Below, one piece after another: positions 1 to 9,613 of a DNA stretch of 64,000 bases. The notes beneath the pieces are model-generated. The model made no database searches. It worked only from the letters and a program-made list of their open reading frames with translations, and was not told the DNA's origin. The position numbers were made by a program, and so were the translations under genes. The stretch is from Desulfobacterales bacterium (GTDB lineage: Bacteria > Desulfobacterota > Desulfobacteria > Desulfobacterales > JALSRD01), in NCBI GenBank assembly GCA_026984935.1, contig JALSRD010000035.1:96000-159999 (forward strand), written 5' to 3'. Position 1 is the first letter of the stretch; the number at the start of each line of letters is the position of its first letter.

Positions 1-206
1 AACTCACCCTGGCGGCCCAGTCGGAGACGAACCTCAAGAAACGCGCGGCCATGCTCAAAAAAATCGAAAAGATCCTGTACGACGATGCCGCCTTTATTCC
101 CTTTCACTGGCAGAACCATTCCTATGGCGCCAGGAAAAACCTCATGGTCAAGCCGATCATCAACACCATGAACTTTCCCTATTTCGGCGACCTGGTAATC
201 AAATAG
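1..206 (+). CDS. ABC transporter substrate-binding protein, family 5 (C-terminal fragment)
   Basis: This is only the 3' end of a gene that starts before the window. The readable frame (first full codon at base 3) gives 67 residues ending in FGDLVIK and a TAG stop. The tail, with an ILYDDAAFIPFHW stretch, is the usual C-terminal lobe of SBP_bac_5 (oligopeptide, dipeptide or nickel binding) proteins, which are periplasmic or lipid-anchored. It is followed after 142 bases by two matching permeases and two ATPases, which supports the call. The ligand cannot be told from this fragment. Confidence 0.82.
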   Translation, partial: LTLAAQSETNLKKRAAMLKKIEKILYDDAAFIPFHWQNHSYGARKNLMVKPIINTMNFPYFGDLVIK

Positions 207-348
207 GCCCCAAGACGGGCCCGGCGCTGCGTTTGTGTGCAGCGCCCTTCAAAACCCAACCGGGGCGTCTGGGCTGCAGGTGCTCAGCCGCCCCTTTACT
301 GCGTTAAGCGGCACAGGGAAACCGCTGCCAGAGAGCTGACAAAAAGCG

Positions 349-1323
349 ATGTTTGCCTTTATCGTCCGACGCATCGGCCAGGCCGTACTGGTCATGCTGG
401 TGATCAGCCTGGTCGGATTCTCCATCAAGAACCGCATCGGCGACCCGGTGCGCGACGTGGTCGGCGAACGCGTCACACCGGCCGAACGTGCCGCCCTGCG
501 CCAGAAATTGGGCTTGAACGACCCCTTTCTGGTGCAGTACGTACGTTTCGTGGAAAATGCCCTGAAAGGCGACCTGGGGCTTTCGTTTTTCTATAAAAAA
601 CCGGCTCTGAAAGTGATTATCTCCAAGGCGCCGGCCACCCTGGAGCTGGTATTTGTCACCGCCCTCATCCTGATCGTGGTTTCCCTGCCCATCGGCGTTT
701 TCACGGCCATCCGCCCGCGCAACTGGTTTTCGCGCTTCACCATGGCCTTCAGCACCCTGGGTGTCTCCATCCCGGTGTTTCTGACGGCCATTTTGCTGAT
801 CTATGTTTTTGCAGTCACCCTGAACTGGCTGCCGTCTTACGGGCGCGGCCTTACCGTTGACATCGGCGGGTGGCAAAGCGGCCTTTTAACGCTGGACGGC
901 CTCAAGCACCTGATTCTGCCGAGTATCTCGCTGGCCTCGATCATGCTGCCGCTGTTCATCCGTCTGATCCGGGCCGAGATGATGGAAATCCTGGAAACCG
1001 AATACATCAAGTTCGCCTGGGCCAAGGGGCTGCGCCGTTCGCGCATCTGGTTTCTGCACGCCTTCAAAAACACGCTCCTGCCGGTCATCACGGTGTTCGG
1101 CGTACAGATCGGTATCATGTTCGCCTTCACCATTCTGACGGAAACCGTTTTCCAGTGGCAGGGTATGGGGTTCATGTTTTTGGAGGCCGTCGAGCGCTCG
1201 GACACCTCGCTGCTGGTGGCCTACCTGGTGGTGGTGGGCGTGATTTTCGTGGTGGTCAACACGCTGGTGGACATCATCTACGGGCTGGTCAATCCCACGG
1301 TCCGGGTGGCGGGGCGCAAATGA
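349..1323 (+). CDS. Peptide/nickel-type ABC transporter permease (DppB-like)
   Basis: Inner-membrane permease subunit of a peptide/opine/nickel ABC importer, 324 aa, the usual length for DppB/OppB. The N-terminus (MFAFIVRRIGQAVLVMLVIS) is the first membrane segment, followed by the large DppB-type periplasmic loop with ERAALRQKLGLNDP. About six membrane helices are visible, and the EAA loop that docks the ATPase is present (YIKFAWAKGLRRSRI). Its stop overlaps the start of the second permease in an ATGA junction, so the two are translationally coupled. The ligand class is inferred from family only. Confidence 0.93.
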   Translation: MFAFIVRRIGQAVLVMLVISLVGFSIKNRIGDPVRDVVGERVTPAERAALRQKLGLNDPFLVQYVRFVENALKGDLGLSFFYKKPALKVIISKAPATLELVFVTALILIVVSLPIGVFTAIRPRNWFSRFTMAFSTLGVSIPVFLTAILLIYVFAVTLNWLPSYGRGLTVDIGGWQSGLLTLDGLKHLILPSISLASIMLPLFIRLIRAEMMEILETEYIKFAWAKGLRRSRIWFLHAFKNTLLPVITVFGVQIGIMFAFTILTETVFQWQGMGFMFLEAVERSDTSLLVAYLVVVGVIFVVVNTLVDIIYGLVNPTVRVAGRK

Positions 1324-2243
1324 AAGCAACCTGGCAGCGCTTTAAAAGCTCCTATCTCCTCTACAGTTTCCGCCGGGACAAGGTGGCGATGGCCAGCTTC
1401 GCCGTGCTGGTGCTGCTCATCCTGACCGGATTGGCCGCGCCCCTGGTTTCGCCGTACAACCCATACGACCCCTCCAGCATCGACATCATGAACTCCGAGC
1501 TGCCGCCCGCCTGGCAGGATGCCGGCAGCCGGGCCTTCCTGCTGGGGACCGACGTCCAGGGCCGCGACATGGTCAGCACCATGATCTACGGTCTGCGCCT
1601 CTCCATCCTGATCGGCTGCGGCGCCGTGACGCTGCAGGCGCTGATCGGGATCTTCATCGGCCTGATCGCCGGTTACATCGGCGGCAAAGTCGACGCCCTG
1701 CTGATGCGCCTGGCGGATATCCAGCTCTCTTTCCCCTACCTGATGGTGGCCATTTTCATCAGCGCCATTTTCCAGGTGGCTTTCGGCATCGGCCGCTATG
1801 CCGAGCTGGCCGTGCCCCTTCTGATCGTCATCATCGGCCTTTCGGAGTGGCCGGTTTACGCCCGGACCATCCGCGCCTCGGTGATCGGCGAAAAAAACAA
1901 GGAGTACGTGGAGGCCGCCCGCGTCATCGGCCTCAACCGGCGCCTGATCATGGTGCGCCACATCCTGCCCAACACGATCACCTCCGTGCTGGTCATATCC
2001 ACCATCCAGGTGGCCAATGCCGTGATGAGCGAAGCCGCGCTGTCTTTTCTGGGGCTCGGCATGCCGGTCACCAAACCCTCGCTGGGCTCCTTGATCCGCT
2101 CGGGGTTCGAGTACATCTTCAGCGGTTCCTGGTGGATCACCATATTCCCGGGCATTCTGCTGGTGATCTTCGTGCTGGTCATCAATCTGTTGGGCGACTG
2201 GCTGCGCGATGTTTTAAACCCCAAACTCTACAAGGGCGCCTGA
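1320..2243 (+). CDS. Peptide/nickel-type ABC transporter permease (DppC-like)
   Basis: Second permease of the importer, 307 aa. I start it at the ATG overlapping the previous stop codon. The frame is open for 450 bases further upstream, but that extension is a shadow of dppB. An N-terminal helix of the OppC_N type, then a periplasmic loop with LLGTDVQGRDM (the conserved GTDxxGRD of DppC proteins), then the BPD transmembrane domain with its EAA loop (YVEAARVIGLNRRLIMVRHILPN) are all visible. The stop overlaps the start of the first ATPase gene (TGATG). Confidence 0.93.
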   Translation: MKATWQRFKSSYLLYSFRRDKVAMASFAVLVLLILTGLAAPLVSPYNPYDPSSIDIMNSELPPAWQDAGSRAFLLGTDVQGRDMVSTMIYGLRLSILIGCGAVTLQALIGIFIGLIAGYIGGKVDALLMRLADIQLSFPYLMVAIFISAIFQVAFGIGRYAELAVPLLIVIIGLSEWPVYARTIRASVIGEKNKEYVEAARVIGLNRRLIMVRHILPNTITSVLVISTIQVANAVMSEAALSFLGLGMPVTKPSLGSLIRSGFEYIFSGSWWITIFPGILLVIFVLVINLLGDWLRDVLNPKLYKGA

Positions 2244-3301
2244 TGCATCACCTGCTGGAAGTCCAGGACCTGGAAGTAAAGTTCGCTTTGCGATTCGGGG
2301 AACTGACCGCCATCAACGGTGTCGGCTTCACCCTGGAGCGCGGCGAGCGTATGGGACTGGTGGGAGAAAGCGGAGCCGGCAAATCGGTGACCGGTTTTGC
2401 CATCATCAACCTGATCAGCAAACCGGGCTACATTTCCCGCGGGCGGGTCCTGTTCGAAGGGCGGGCTTTAAACCAGTTGTCGCACGAAGCGATGCGCGAC
2501 ATCCGGGGCAACCGCATCAGCATGATCTTCCAGGACCCCATGATGACGCTAAACCCCGTGCTGACCGTCGGCACCCAGATGGTGGAAACGCTGCTGGCCC
2601 ACCGTCGCATTTCACGGCAGGCGGCCGCGAAAATCGCGCTGGACAAGCTGCGCATGGTGCAGATCCCGTCGCCTGAAAAGCGCCTCACCCAGTACCCCCA
2701 CGAGTTTTCCGGCGGCATGCGCCAGCGCATCGTGATCGCCATTGCACTGGTGACCGATCCGGCCCTGATCATCGCCGACGAACCCACCACGGCACTGGAT
2801 GTCACCATCCAGGCCGAAATCATGGAGCTCCTGCTGGAACTGTGCCAGGCGCAGAAAACGGGCTTGGTGCTGATCACCCACGACCTGGCCGTGGTCTCCC
2901 AGGTCACCGAGAAACTGGCGGTCATGTACGCCGGCAGTATCGTAGAAAAAGGTGCGACGGACGTCATTGTAAACGATCCCGCGCACCCGTACACGCAGGG
3001 GCTGATCCGGGCGCTGCCGGGCATCATCACGCCGGGATCGCGCCTGCACCAGATCCCGGGGGTGATGCCCAGCCTGACCAGCATTCCGCCGGGATGCCCC
3101 TTTCACCCGCGCTGCCCCTTCTGTGCCGCCGTCTGCCGGACCACGCCGCCGCACCTGGCGCCTGTCGACAGCCGCCAAGTGGCCTGCCACATGGTGGCCA
3201 CGCAAAACGGCCGCCTGGAACCCACAGGCATCGTGGAAACTTGGCAGCCAGATACCCGTATGACCGCCACGGGGAAAGCCGTCGAAACCCATGGACGCTG
3301 A
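2243..3301 (+). CDS. Peptide/nickel ABC transporter ATP-binding protein (DppD-like)
   Basis: Cytoplasmic ATPase of the importer, 352 aa, starting at the ATG that shares its A with the dppC-like stop. Walker A is GESGAGKS at residues 41-48. The signature motif is FSGGMRQR, Walker B is LIIADEPTTALD, and the H-loop is ITHDLAVV. The C-terminal extension carries the cysteine-rich CPFHPRCPFCAAVC block typical of the oligo_HPY domain of Dpp/Opp ATPases. It overlaps the next ATPase gene by 11 bases. Confidence 0.94.
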   Translation: MHHLLEVQDLEVKFALRFGELTAINGVGFTLERGERMGLVGESGAGKSVTGFAIINLISKPGYISRGRVLFEGRALNQLSHEAMRDIRGNRISMIFQDPMMTLNPVLTVGTQMVETLLAHRRISRQAAAKIALDKLRMVQIPSPEKRLTQYPHEFSGGMRQRIVIAIALVTDPALIIADEPTTALDVTIQAEIMELLLELCQAQKTGLVLITHDLAVVSQVTEKLAVMYAGSIVEKGATDVIVNDPAHPYTQGLIRALPGIITPGSRLHQIPGVMPSLTSIPPGCPFHPRCPFCAAVCRTTPPHLAPVDSRQVACHMVATQNGRLEPTGIVETWQPDTRMTATGKAVETHGR

Positions 3302-4307
3302 AAAGGCACTGCTGAGCCTGAGAAATGTGGTCAAGCACTTCGATATTTCCGGGGGATTGCTGGACCAGATCCAGTTTGAAAAGGGCCGCCTGGTGCGCCG
3401 GCGCACCACGGTCAAGGCGGTCAACGACATCAGTTTCCAGGTGCTTACCGGTGAAACCTTCAGCGTGGTGGGGGAAAGCGGCTGCGGCAAATCCACCCTG
3501 GCACGTACGGCCATCGGGCTCTACCCGCCGGACGGCGGCAAAATATATTACGACGGCCAGCGCATCGACCACCTCAGCCCCGGCCAGATGCTCCCCTACC
3601 GCGCCCGGATCCAGATGATTTTCCAGGATCCCTATGCTTCGCTGAACCCCCGCAAAACGGTGCGCCAGACGCTGGAGGAACCGGTCTATTTTCACCAGCC
3701 GTCGGCCAAGGCCGCAGAAGTCAGGGACCGCGTGGCCGCCGTCATGGAGCAGGTGGGCGTCGATCCCCAGTGGGCCGGCCGCTACCCCCACGAATTTTCC
3801 GGCGGCCAGCGCCAGCGCATCAGCATCGCACGGGCCCTGATGGTAGACCCCGAGTTCGTGGTCGCCGATGAACCGGTGTCGGCCCTGGACGTCTCCATCC
3901 AGGCCCAGATCCTGAACCTGCTGATGTCCGCCCAGGAAGAACACGGCCTGACCTACATGTTCATCACCCACGACCTTTCGGTGGTCCGGCACATCAGCAC
4001 CCGCGTGGCGGTGTTGTACCTGGGAACGCTGTGCGAACTGGCGGCCACCGGCGAACTGTTCCAGGCGCCGCGCCACCCGTACACCCAGGCCCTGCTCAGC
4101 GCCATCCCCAAGCTGGGCCAGCACGGTGTGCACTACGTCAAGCTGAAAGGTGAAGTGCCCACGCCCATCGACCTGCCGTCCGGCTGTGTCTTCCACGGTC
4201 GCTGTCTTTTCGCCGATGAGCGCTGCCGCCATGAAAAACCGGCCCTCATGCGCCTGCAAAGCGGCACCCAGGTGGCCTGCCACGGCGTCGAAGAGGGGCG
4301 GTTGTAG
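3291..4307 (+). CDS. Peptide/nickel ABC transporter ATP-binding protein (DppF-like)
   Basis: Second ATPase, 338 aa, last gene of the five-gene importer operon. Walker A is GESGCGKS at residues 61-68, with signature FSGGQRQR, Walker B FVVADEPVSALD and H-loop FITHDLSVV. The oligo_HPY tail has GCVFHGRC. The insertion between the first beta strands (FDISGGLLDQIQFEKGRLVR) is the usual DppF/OppF feature that separates it from the DppD-like partner. The operon ends here, and the next gene is convergent. Confidence 0.94.
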   Translation: MDAEKALLSLRNVVKHFDISGGLLDQIQFEKGRLVRRRTTVKAVNDISFQVLTGETFSVVGESGCGKSTLARTAIGLYPPDGGKIYYDGQRIDHLSPGQMLPYRARIQMIFQDPYASLNPRKTVRQTLEEPVYFHQPSAKAAEVRDRVAAVMEQVGVDPQWAGRYPHEFSGGQRQRISIARALMVDPEFVVADEPVSALDVSIQAQILNLLMSAQEEHGLTYMFITHDLSVVRHISTRVAVLYLGTLCELAATGELFQAPRHPYTQALLSAIPKLGQHGVHYVKLKGEVPTPIDLPSGCVFHGRCLFADERCRHEKPALMRLQSGTQVACHGVEEGRL

Positions 4308-4345
4308 TGCGGCATCCCCGCTTCTTTAGAACCGCCGCTTGAATT

Positions 4346-4993
4346 TCAGACCGGGCGGGCGGGACCGCTCGGCGGATCGGCGGGCCGGTCTTTGGCAAAC
4401 AGGCGCCGGATGGCGCCGAAGAGCTTTTTGATCCCGCGCCAGAGTTTGGGCAGCAGCCACACCAGCAGCAGCACGAAAAGTGCCAGCAGGATGACAAAGA
4501 GCACCGGGTGATGCAGCGCCGTCCAGAGGCCGGCGACCACCAGGATGTCTTCGGATATGGAGGCCAGCCAGTTGGTCAGCGGTTCCGGTGAGGTATTGAT
4601 CAGCACGCGCGAACCCGCTTTGGCGGCGTGCGTGCCGGCGGCCAGCCCGCCGCCGATAAGCCCGGCCGCCACCGCCACGGCGGGGTTCACCTGGCCCACG
4701 GCACCGGCGGCCAGCAAGGCCCCGCCGGGAATACGCACAAAGGTCTGCAGCGTATCCCAGCCGCTGTCGGCGCCGGGGATCTTGTCGGCGAAAAACTCCA
4801 CCACATACATGATGCCGGCAACGCCGATGACCAGCGGATTGGCCAGGATCTGAAGATCCGGCGGCAGCACCATGTTGCCCGTGGCTCCCAGCAGGCCGAG
4901 CACCAGCACGGTGGCATACAGGTTGATGCCCGAAGCCCAGGCGGCGCCCATGGTCAGGGCGATGACACCGACGATGTGTTGATAAGGGTCCAT
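4346..4993 (-). CDS. DUF4126 membrane protein
   Basis: Integral membrane protein of 215 aa of unknown function. It has five or so hydrophobic segments, small-residue-rich in the middle (AVAAGLIGGGLAAGTHAAKAGSR). The stretch DSGWDTLQTFVRIPGGALLAAGA is what I recognise as the DUF4126 signature. The basic C-terminal tail (LPKLWRGIKKLFGAIRRLF) probably faces the cytoplasm. It lies 29 bases downstream of the YihY-like gene in the same orientation, so co-transcription is likely. Confidence 0.75.
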   Translation of the reverse strand: MDPYQHIVGVIALTMGAAWASGINLYATVLVLGLLGATGNMVLPPDLQILANPLVIGVAGIMYVVEFFADKIPGADSGWDTLQTFVRIPGGALLAAGAVGQVNPAVAVAAGLIGGGLAAGTHAAKAGSRVLINTSPEPLTNWLASISEDILVVAGLWTALHHPVLFVILLALFVLLLVWLLPKLWRGIKKLFGAIRRLFAKDRPADPPSGPARPV

Positions 4994-5022
4994 GACTTCT
5001 CCCGTGTGCCGTCGGGCGCTTT

Positions 5023-6378
5023 TCAGATGTCCTTGAGCAGCCGGTTGGCCGGCAGGGCGTTAACGGCCTCGTCGAAAGTTTTCAAAATGTCGGCCAGCGG
5101 TTGCAGGTCGTCAGCCGCGGCGACCGGCAGGTCATTGGCCCCCTTTTTCTCCAGGATTTCGATGACCTGCTGCACGCTGTAGCGCCTGATATCGAAAGCC
5201 GGCTGATAGGCGTCCGCGCCGCCTCCATCTGCACCGCAGGTCCTGGAAAGCAGGCCGCTTTCCGCCAGTTCGTCCAGCAGCCGGCGCACCAGCGGCCGCG
5301 GGATGCCCAGCTGGCCGGCGATTTCGGCATCACCGGGGGCTTTTTGGGCACGTTCAAAAGCCCGGATCACCGCCTGTACAATCTTTAACGCCAGCAGCTG
5401 CTTCAAACGCACGCTGGGTTCCTGACCCCCGAAGTCCATCTGACGGTCGCCGAAATTCTGCCATGCGGCCGCAAATTCCGCACCCAAGAGCACGATCAGC
5501 CAGCTGATCTGCATCCAGATCAAAAACAGCGGCAACGCAGCGAAACTGCCGTAAATGGCATTATATTTGGCGATCATCACCTGGAAGTTGATGTAGGCCA
5601 GCTGGGCGATCTGGTAGAGGCTGCCGGCCAGCAGGCCGGCCAGCAGGCCGGAAGCCAGCTTAACGCGTGTGTTGGGCATGATAATATACAGCAGCGTAAA
5701 GAGCAGCCAGATCAGGGCGTATGGCAGCAGCCGCAGCGCGAACTGGATGAGCGGGCTGAACATCCCGATAATCGAAATAGATTCGGCGGCCTGCGTCACG
5801 TGGGTGGTGATGAACACCGTGGCGCTGCCCGACATCAGTACCAGAATGGGGCTGATGAGCATGATGGACAGATAATCGGAAAACTTGCGTCCCAGGGAGC
5901 GATGCCGGTCGGACCTCCAGATGGCGTTGAACGAGTGTTCGATATGACTCAGCACCATGATTACCGCCCAGAAAAGGGCCACCAGCCCGATGCCCGCAAT
6001 CAGCCCGCCCTTGGTGTTTTCCAGCATGGAACGGGCGAAATCGAACACCTTGGTAAGAATCTCCTGCTGTGCCGCGAAATCCTGCAGCAGTTGGGCTTCC
6101 AGGCGTTTTTCAAACCCGAAACCCTTGGCAATACCGAAGGCCATGGCGGCCACGGGCACGATGGACAGCAGGGAGTAAAAGGTCAGCGCCGATGCACGCA
6201 GCACGCACATATCGTGGGCAAAGCCACGCACCGTCAGGGGAATGGCCTGAACCAGCCTGGAAAGATACGCCGACAGGGACTTACCATCCTTTTTCCGGTG
6301 GTTCCGCCGGCCGGTTTTGATGAGCTGCCGGACGCGCTTCAGGATACTGGCGCGTTTCGGTGTGTCTTCGTTTTCCAT
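5023..6378 (-). CDS. YihY/UPF0761 family inner-membrane protein with C-terminal winged helix
   Basis: 451-aa protein of the YihY (BrkB-like, once called RNase BN) family. A basic N-terminus is followed by six membrane segments between about residues 55 and 310, including the family stretch LRASALTFYSLLSIVPVAAMAFG. From about residue 330 a cytoplasmic region resembles a winged-helix domain (GDAEIAGQLGIPRPLVRRLLDEL). That arrangement is seen in longer deltaproteobacterial YihY proteins. The family has no firmly established activity. It leads into DUF4126 in the same direction. Confidence 0.88.
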   Translation of the reverse strand: MENEDTPKRASILKRVRQLIKTGRRNHRKKDGKSLSAYLSRLVQAIPLTVRGFAHDMCVLRASALTFYSLLSIVPVAAMAFGIAKGFGFEKRLEAQLLQDFAAQQEILTKVFDFARSMLENTKGGLIAGIGLVALFWAVIMVLSHIEHSFNAIWRSDRHRSLGRKFSDYLSIMLISPILVLMSGSATVFITTHVTQAAESISIIGMFSPLIQFALRLLPYALIWLLFTLLYIIMPNTRVKLASGLLAGLLAGSLYQIAQLAYINFQVMIAKYNAIYGSFAALPLFLIWMQISWLIVLLGAEFAAAWQNFGDRQMDFGGQEPSVRLKQLLALKIVQAVIRAFERAQKAPGDAEIAGQLGIPRPLVRRLLDELAESGLLSRTCGADGGGADAYQPAFDIRRYSVQQVIEILEKKGANDLPVAAADDLQPLADILKTFDEAVNALPANRLLKDI

Positions 6379-6416
6379 AGGCTTAAACGTTCCGCCGGCC
6401 GTGCCGGCGGAGCCTG

Positions 6417-7067
6417 TTATTTCAACGCCGGCCGCATGCGCGTTTCCAGCTTTTTGCGCTGCAGCTCCAAAGCGCCGCCCCTCTTGAAATAGAACGGGCG
6501 GCCGAACCGGATGGTAATGCGAGAAAACGGCTTCGGCAACAGGAAGCGATCCCAGCTGTTGAGCTGCCAGGCGCGTTCAGCCGTCAGATAAACCGGCACC
6601 ACCGCCGCATCGGCGGCCAGCGCCAGCAGGGCGATACCCGGTTTGATGCGGCCGGCCGGCCCCTGGGGGCCGTCCAGGATGTGCCCCGCCAGGCGTAACT
6701 TGCGTAAACACACGATCATTTCACGCAGGGCCTGGAACCCGCCCTTCGAAGAAGACCCACGCACCGGCTGCCAGCCGGCCTTGACCGCAATTTCGGCCGC
6801 CAGGTCGCCGTCGGCGCTGCGGCTGATCATGATCGCCGGACCGCAATGCCGAAAGCGACGGAAGTAGCCCAGGGTCGGGAAAAACTGCTGGTGCCAGGCG
6901 CACAGCAGCACCCGCTGGCCGTTTCTGTATAACGCCAGCCAGTTTTTTTCGCCTTCGACACGGGTCCGCAACGTGCCGCAGTAGGCCATGATCAGGTGAT
7001 AGGCCAGGGAGAAAAAAAGTCCGCTGCGCGCAAGGCGGCTCCCCTTTTTCAATGTCCGGACGGTCAT
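6417..7067 (-). CDS. DUF374 lysophospholipid acyltransferase-family protein
   Basis: 216-aa membrane-associated protein of the DUF374 group within the LPLAT superfamily, which includes lipid A acyltransferase relatives. The start is the ATG at 7067, since the frame upstream opens only with TTG. Visible family features are CAWHQQFFPTLGYF (acyltransferase block around the histidine), ISRSADGDL, RGSSSKGGFQAL and DGPQGPAGRIKPG, the last being the DUF374 hallmark. It probably transfers an acyl chain to a lipid or LPS precursor, but the acceptor is unknown. Confidence 0.87.
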   Translation of the reverse strand: MTVRTLKKGSRLARSGLFFSLAYHLIMAYCGTLRTRVEGEKNWLALYRNGQRVLLCAWHQQFFPTLGYFRRFRHCGPAIMISRSADGDLAAEIAVKAGWQPVRGSSSKGGFQALREMIVCLRKLRLAGHILDGPQGPAGRIKPGIALLALAADAAVVPVYLTAERAWQLNSWDRFLLPKPFSRITIRFGRPFYFKRGGALELQRKKLETRMRPALK

Positions 7068-7148
7068 GGGCAATTCCAGCTTGTCAAACCGCCGGCCGTC
7101 GGCACAGCGCCCCGCATTTCAGCGCGCATGAGAGCCGGCTGCGGTTGT

Positions 7149-8174
7149 TCAGCCGCCGTTAAAAAATTTTTCGGCCGCCCGGATAACCCGGTCAATGTCC
7201 CGGGCGGTAACGTCCAGGTGCGTCACCAGGCGGTAGATTCCCCGGCCGCCGACCAGGATGCCGCGGTCTCGCATATGCTGCTGAAAAGCTTTTACCTGCG
7301 CCGGGTCCATGGCGGCAAAAACCATATTGGTCTGGACAGTCGCCATATCGATATCCAGTTCCGCGATTTTTGCCAGGCCCTCGGCCAGAAGCGCAGCATT
7401 TTCGTGGTCCTGCGCCAGGCGCTGGACATGATGCTCCAATGCGTAGATACCGGCTGCGGCCAGGATGCCGGCCTGGCGCATACCGCCGCCCAGAAGCTTG
7501 CGCCAGCGCCGGGCCCGGGCCACGTGCGCGCGCGTACCGCAGAGCAGGGAGCCTACCGGCGCGCCCAGCCCCTTGGAAAGGCAGATGGAAACGGTGTCAA
7601 AATTACATGCAATCCGGGCGGGGTCAACGGCCAGTTTGACCGCGGCATTGAACAGGCGCGCGCCGTCCAAGTGCATGCCCAGTCCGTGGTTGCGGGCAAA
7701 ATCCGCCGCCGCATCCATGTATGCCAGGGGCAGCACCTTGCCGGCCTGGGTGTTTTCCAGGCACAAAAGGCGCGTGCGCGCAAAGTGGAAGTCGGCGGGT
7801 TTGACGGCCGCCGCCACTTTTCCCAAATCCAGCGTGCCGTCGGCCTCAAAGTCCAGCGGCTGGGGCTGGATACTGCCGAAAACGGCGGCGCCCCCGCCTT
7901 CAAAACGGTAGGTGTGGGCCTGCTGGCCCACGATGTACTCGTCGCCACGCTGGCAGTGGGAGAGCAGCCCCATGAGGTTGCTCTGGGTGCCGCTGGTAGC
8001 CAGCACCGCGGCTTCGGTGCCCAGCATGTCGGCCGCCATCTGTTCCAGGCGGTTCACCGTGGGATCCTCGCCGTACACGTCATCGCCGACTTGGGCCGCG
8101 GCCATGGCACGGCGCATGGCCTCCGTGGGCCGGGTCACCGTGTCGCTGCGCAGATCGATCCACTGTTGTGTCAT
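7149..8174 (-). CDS. ltaE: Low-specificity L-threonine aldolase
   Basis: PLP-dependent fold-type I enzyme of 341 aa that splits L-threonine or L-allo-threonine to glycine and acetaldehyde. The N-terminus IDLRSDTVTRPTEAMR and GDDVYGEDPTVNRLE are diagnostic of threonine aldolases. HLDGARLFNA supplies the cofactor aspartate, and the Schiff-base lysine is K201 in SICLSKGLGAPVGS. Full length. It stands 50 bases upstream of the rRNA methyltransferase stop in the same orientation, without an obvious functional link. Confidence 0.93.
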   Translation of the reverse strand: MTQQWIDLRSDTVTRPTEAMRRAMAAAQVGDDVYGEDPTVNRLEQMAADMLGTEAAVLATSGTQSNLMGLLSHCQRGDEYIVGQQAHTYRFEGGGAAVFGSIQPQPLDFEADGTLDLGKVAAAVKPADFHFARTRLLCLENTQAGKVLPLAYMDAAADFARNHGLGMHLDGARLFNAAVKLAVDPARIACNFDTVSICLSKGLGAPVGSLLCGTRAHVARARRWRKLLGGGMRQAGILAAAGIYALEHHVQRLAQDHENAALLAEGLAKIAELDIDMATVQTNMVFAAMDPAQVKAFQQHMRDRGILVGGRGIYRLVTHLDVTARDIDRVIRAAEKFFNGG

Positions 8175-8223
8175 TGGGCAGTGCTGCTCCCCCTTTAGGT
8201 GTTCGGATCCGCCCCCGTTCTGC

Positions 8224-9432
8224 CTATTCCGGTATGCGCCCGGTCACAAGCTCGACCGACAATCCGCCGTGGACCAAGCGATCGGTCCGCACCCGAAATC
8301 CGGCATCCTGTTTTCTATACCCTTTTGGCACCAACATGGCAAGCTTCCAGCCACGGTAGTCGGCGCACAGTTTGCGGAAAATATCATCAATCCGGGTGCG
8401 GCTCTTTTGCGGCGTATCCAGCCGCCGGCCGTAAGGCGGATTGAGCACCACCAGACCTTTGGGTGTATTCAATTCATCAGGCGTAAAATCGAAAAAATCG
8501 CGGCAGCGCACCTGTACCGGGCGCAGGCAATCGTGCGCCCGAACCACCTGCTCGAGGGCCCGGCAGGCGTGCGGGTCCCTGTCCGAAGCAAAAATAAGCG
8601 GGTGCGTCATATCCTGCCTGCAACGGTCGGCCCGACGCAGAACCGCGCGCCAGCGGCCGGGTGCAAAACCAGGCCAGTGCATGCAGGCAAAGGTTCTGAA
8701 CCGCCCGGGCGGGATATGCTGCACCATACAGGCGCCTTCCATGGAAAAGGTGCCGCTGCCGCACATGGGATCGATCAGCGGCATCTGCGGCTGATAGCCG
8801 GCCAGCATCAGGATCGCCGCCGCCGTGGTCTCGCGCAAGGGTGCCCGGCCGCCCTGGGCTTTCAGCCCGCGTTTGAAAAGCGGTTCGCCGCTGGTGTCCA
8901 GGGACAGGCTGACCCGGTCGTCGATGACGCGCACCAGAACCTGCTGGCGCCGGCCGTCGACGGAACCAGCCGGTCCCGTCCGGCCCAGACCCGCGGCAAC
9001 CGCCCGTTGAACCCGTTGTTTGACGGCGGTGCTGTGGTACAGGCGCGAGTGCCGGCAGGTGGCGCGCACTTCGATAACCGTATCGGACGGCAGAAACAGT
9101 TGCCAGTCGACGGCGGTGCATTTTTTCTCGAGCTGCCGAAAGTTGGTGGCCGTAAATTCGGCAATGCGCATCAGCACCCGCGTGGCGGTACGCAGGTGCA
9201 GGTTGGCCAGGCAGGCGTGGTGCAGGCGCCCGACGAACGCCACCCCGCCGGACACTGTTGTGATGTCCGTCACCCCGTCAGCCAGCTGCATCAGTTCCTG
9301 CCGGCAGAGATTTTCCAGCCCCGGCGGCGTGACCGCCAGAAAACGCCACGGCCGGCCGGCCACACGCCGGCGCACGCGTTTCAGATAGCCGGGCGCAGGC
9401 GCGATCCCGGCCGCCTTATCCGCAGAAGCCAT
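8224..9432 (-). CDS. THUMP-domain class I rRNA guanine-N2-methyltransferase (RlmL N-terminal-like)
   Basis: 402-aa SAM-dependent RNA methyltransferase of the YcbY/YpsC family, which makes N2-methylguanosine in 23S rRNA. A ferredoxin-like and THUMP region occupies about residues 30-160. The Rossmann domain follows with DPMCGSGTFSMEGA (SAM binding) and the catalytic NPPYGRRL. I chose the ATG at 9432, which has an AAGG stretch about ten bases before it. The frame is open to 9525 but the added residues are not family-like. The E. coli RlmK half is absent, as in most bacteria. Confidence 0.87.
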   Translation of the reverse strand: MASADKAAGIAPAPGYLKRVRRRVAGRPWRFLAVTPPGLENLCRQELMQLADGVTDITTVSGGVAFVGRLHHACLANLHLRTATRVLMRIAEFTATNFRQLEKKCTAVDWQLFLPSDTVIEVRATCRHSRLYHSTAVKQRVQRAVAAGLGRTGPAGSVDGRRQQVLVRVIDDRVSLSLDTSGEPLFKRGLKAQGGRAPLRETTAAAILMLAGYQPQMPLIDPMCGSGTFSMEGACMVQHIPPGRFRTFACMHWPGFAPGRWRAVLRRADRCRQDMTHPLIFASDRDPHACRALEQVVRAHDCLRPVQVRCRDFFDFTPDELNTPKGLVVLNPPYGRRLDTPQKSRTRIDDIFRKLCADYRGWKLAMLVPKGYRKQDAGFRVRTDRLVHGGLSVELVTGRIPE

Positions 9433-9613
9433 ATTGAATTCGCCCTTCATTGCCACGATGGTGGCTAAAAAATACCGGCCCAGCCGCCTTGACACCCCCA
9501 TGCGCACATGCCAGAGTTGACGCAACTTTTACGCAATGCAAACAAGTTGTGTCCATACGGCAATTAATCAACAAAAACGACCATATTTTCGGCAGCGCGT
9601 ACACCTATCCCCC

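Noticed and set aside
3027..4283. 418-aa minus-strand open frame
   Set aside because: Antisense shadow of the dppF-like ATPase, which has all ABC motifs. The minus-strand translation has no recognisable domain.
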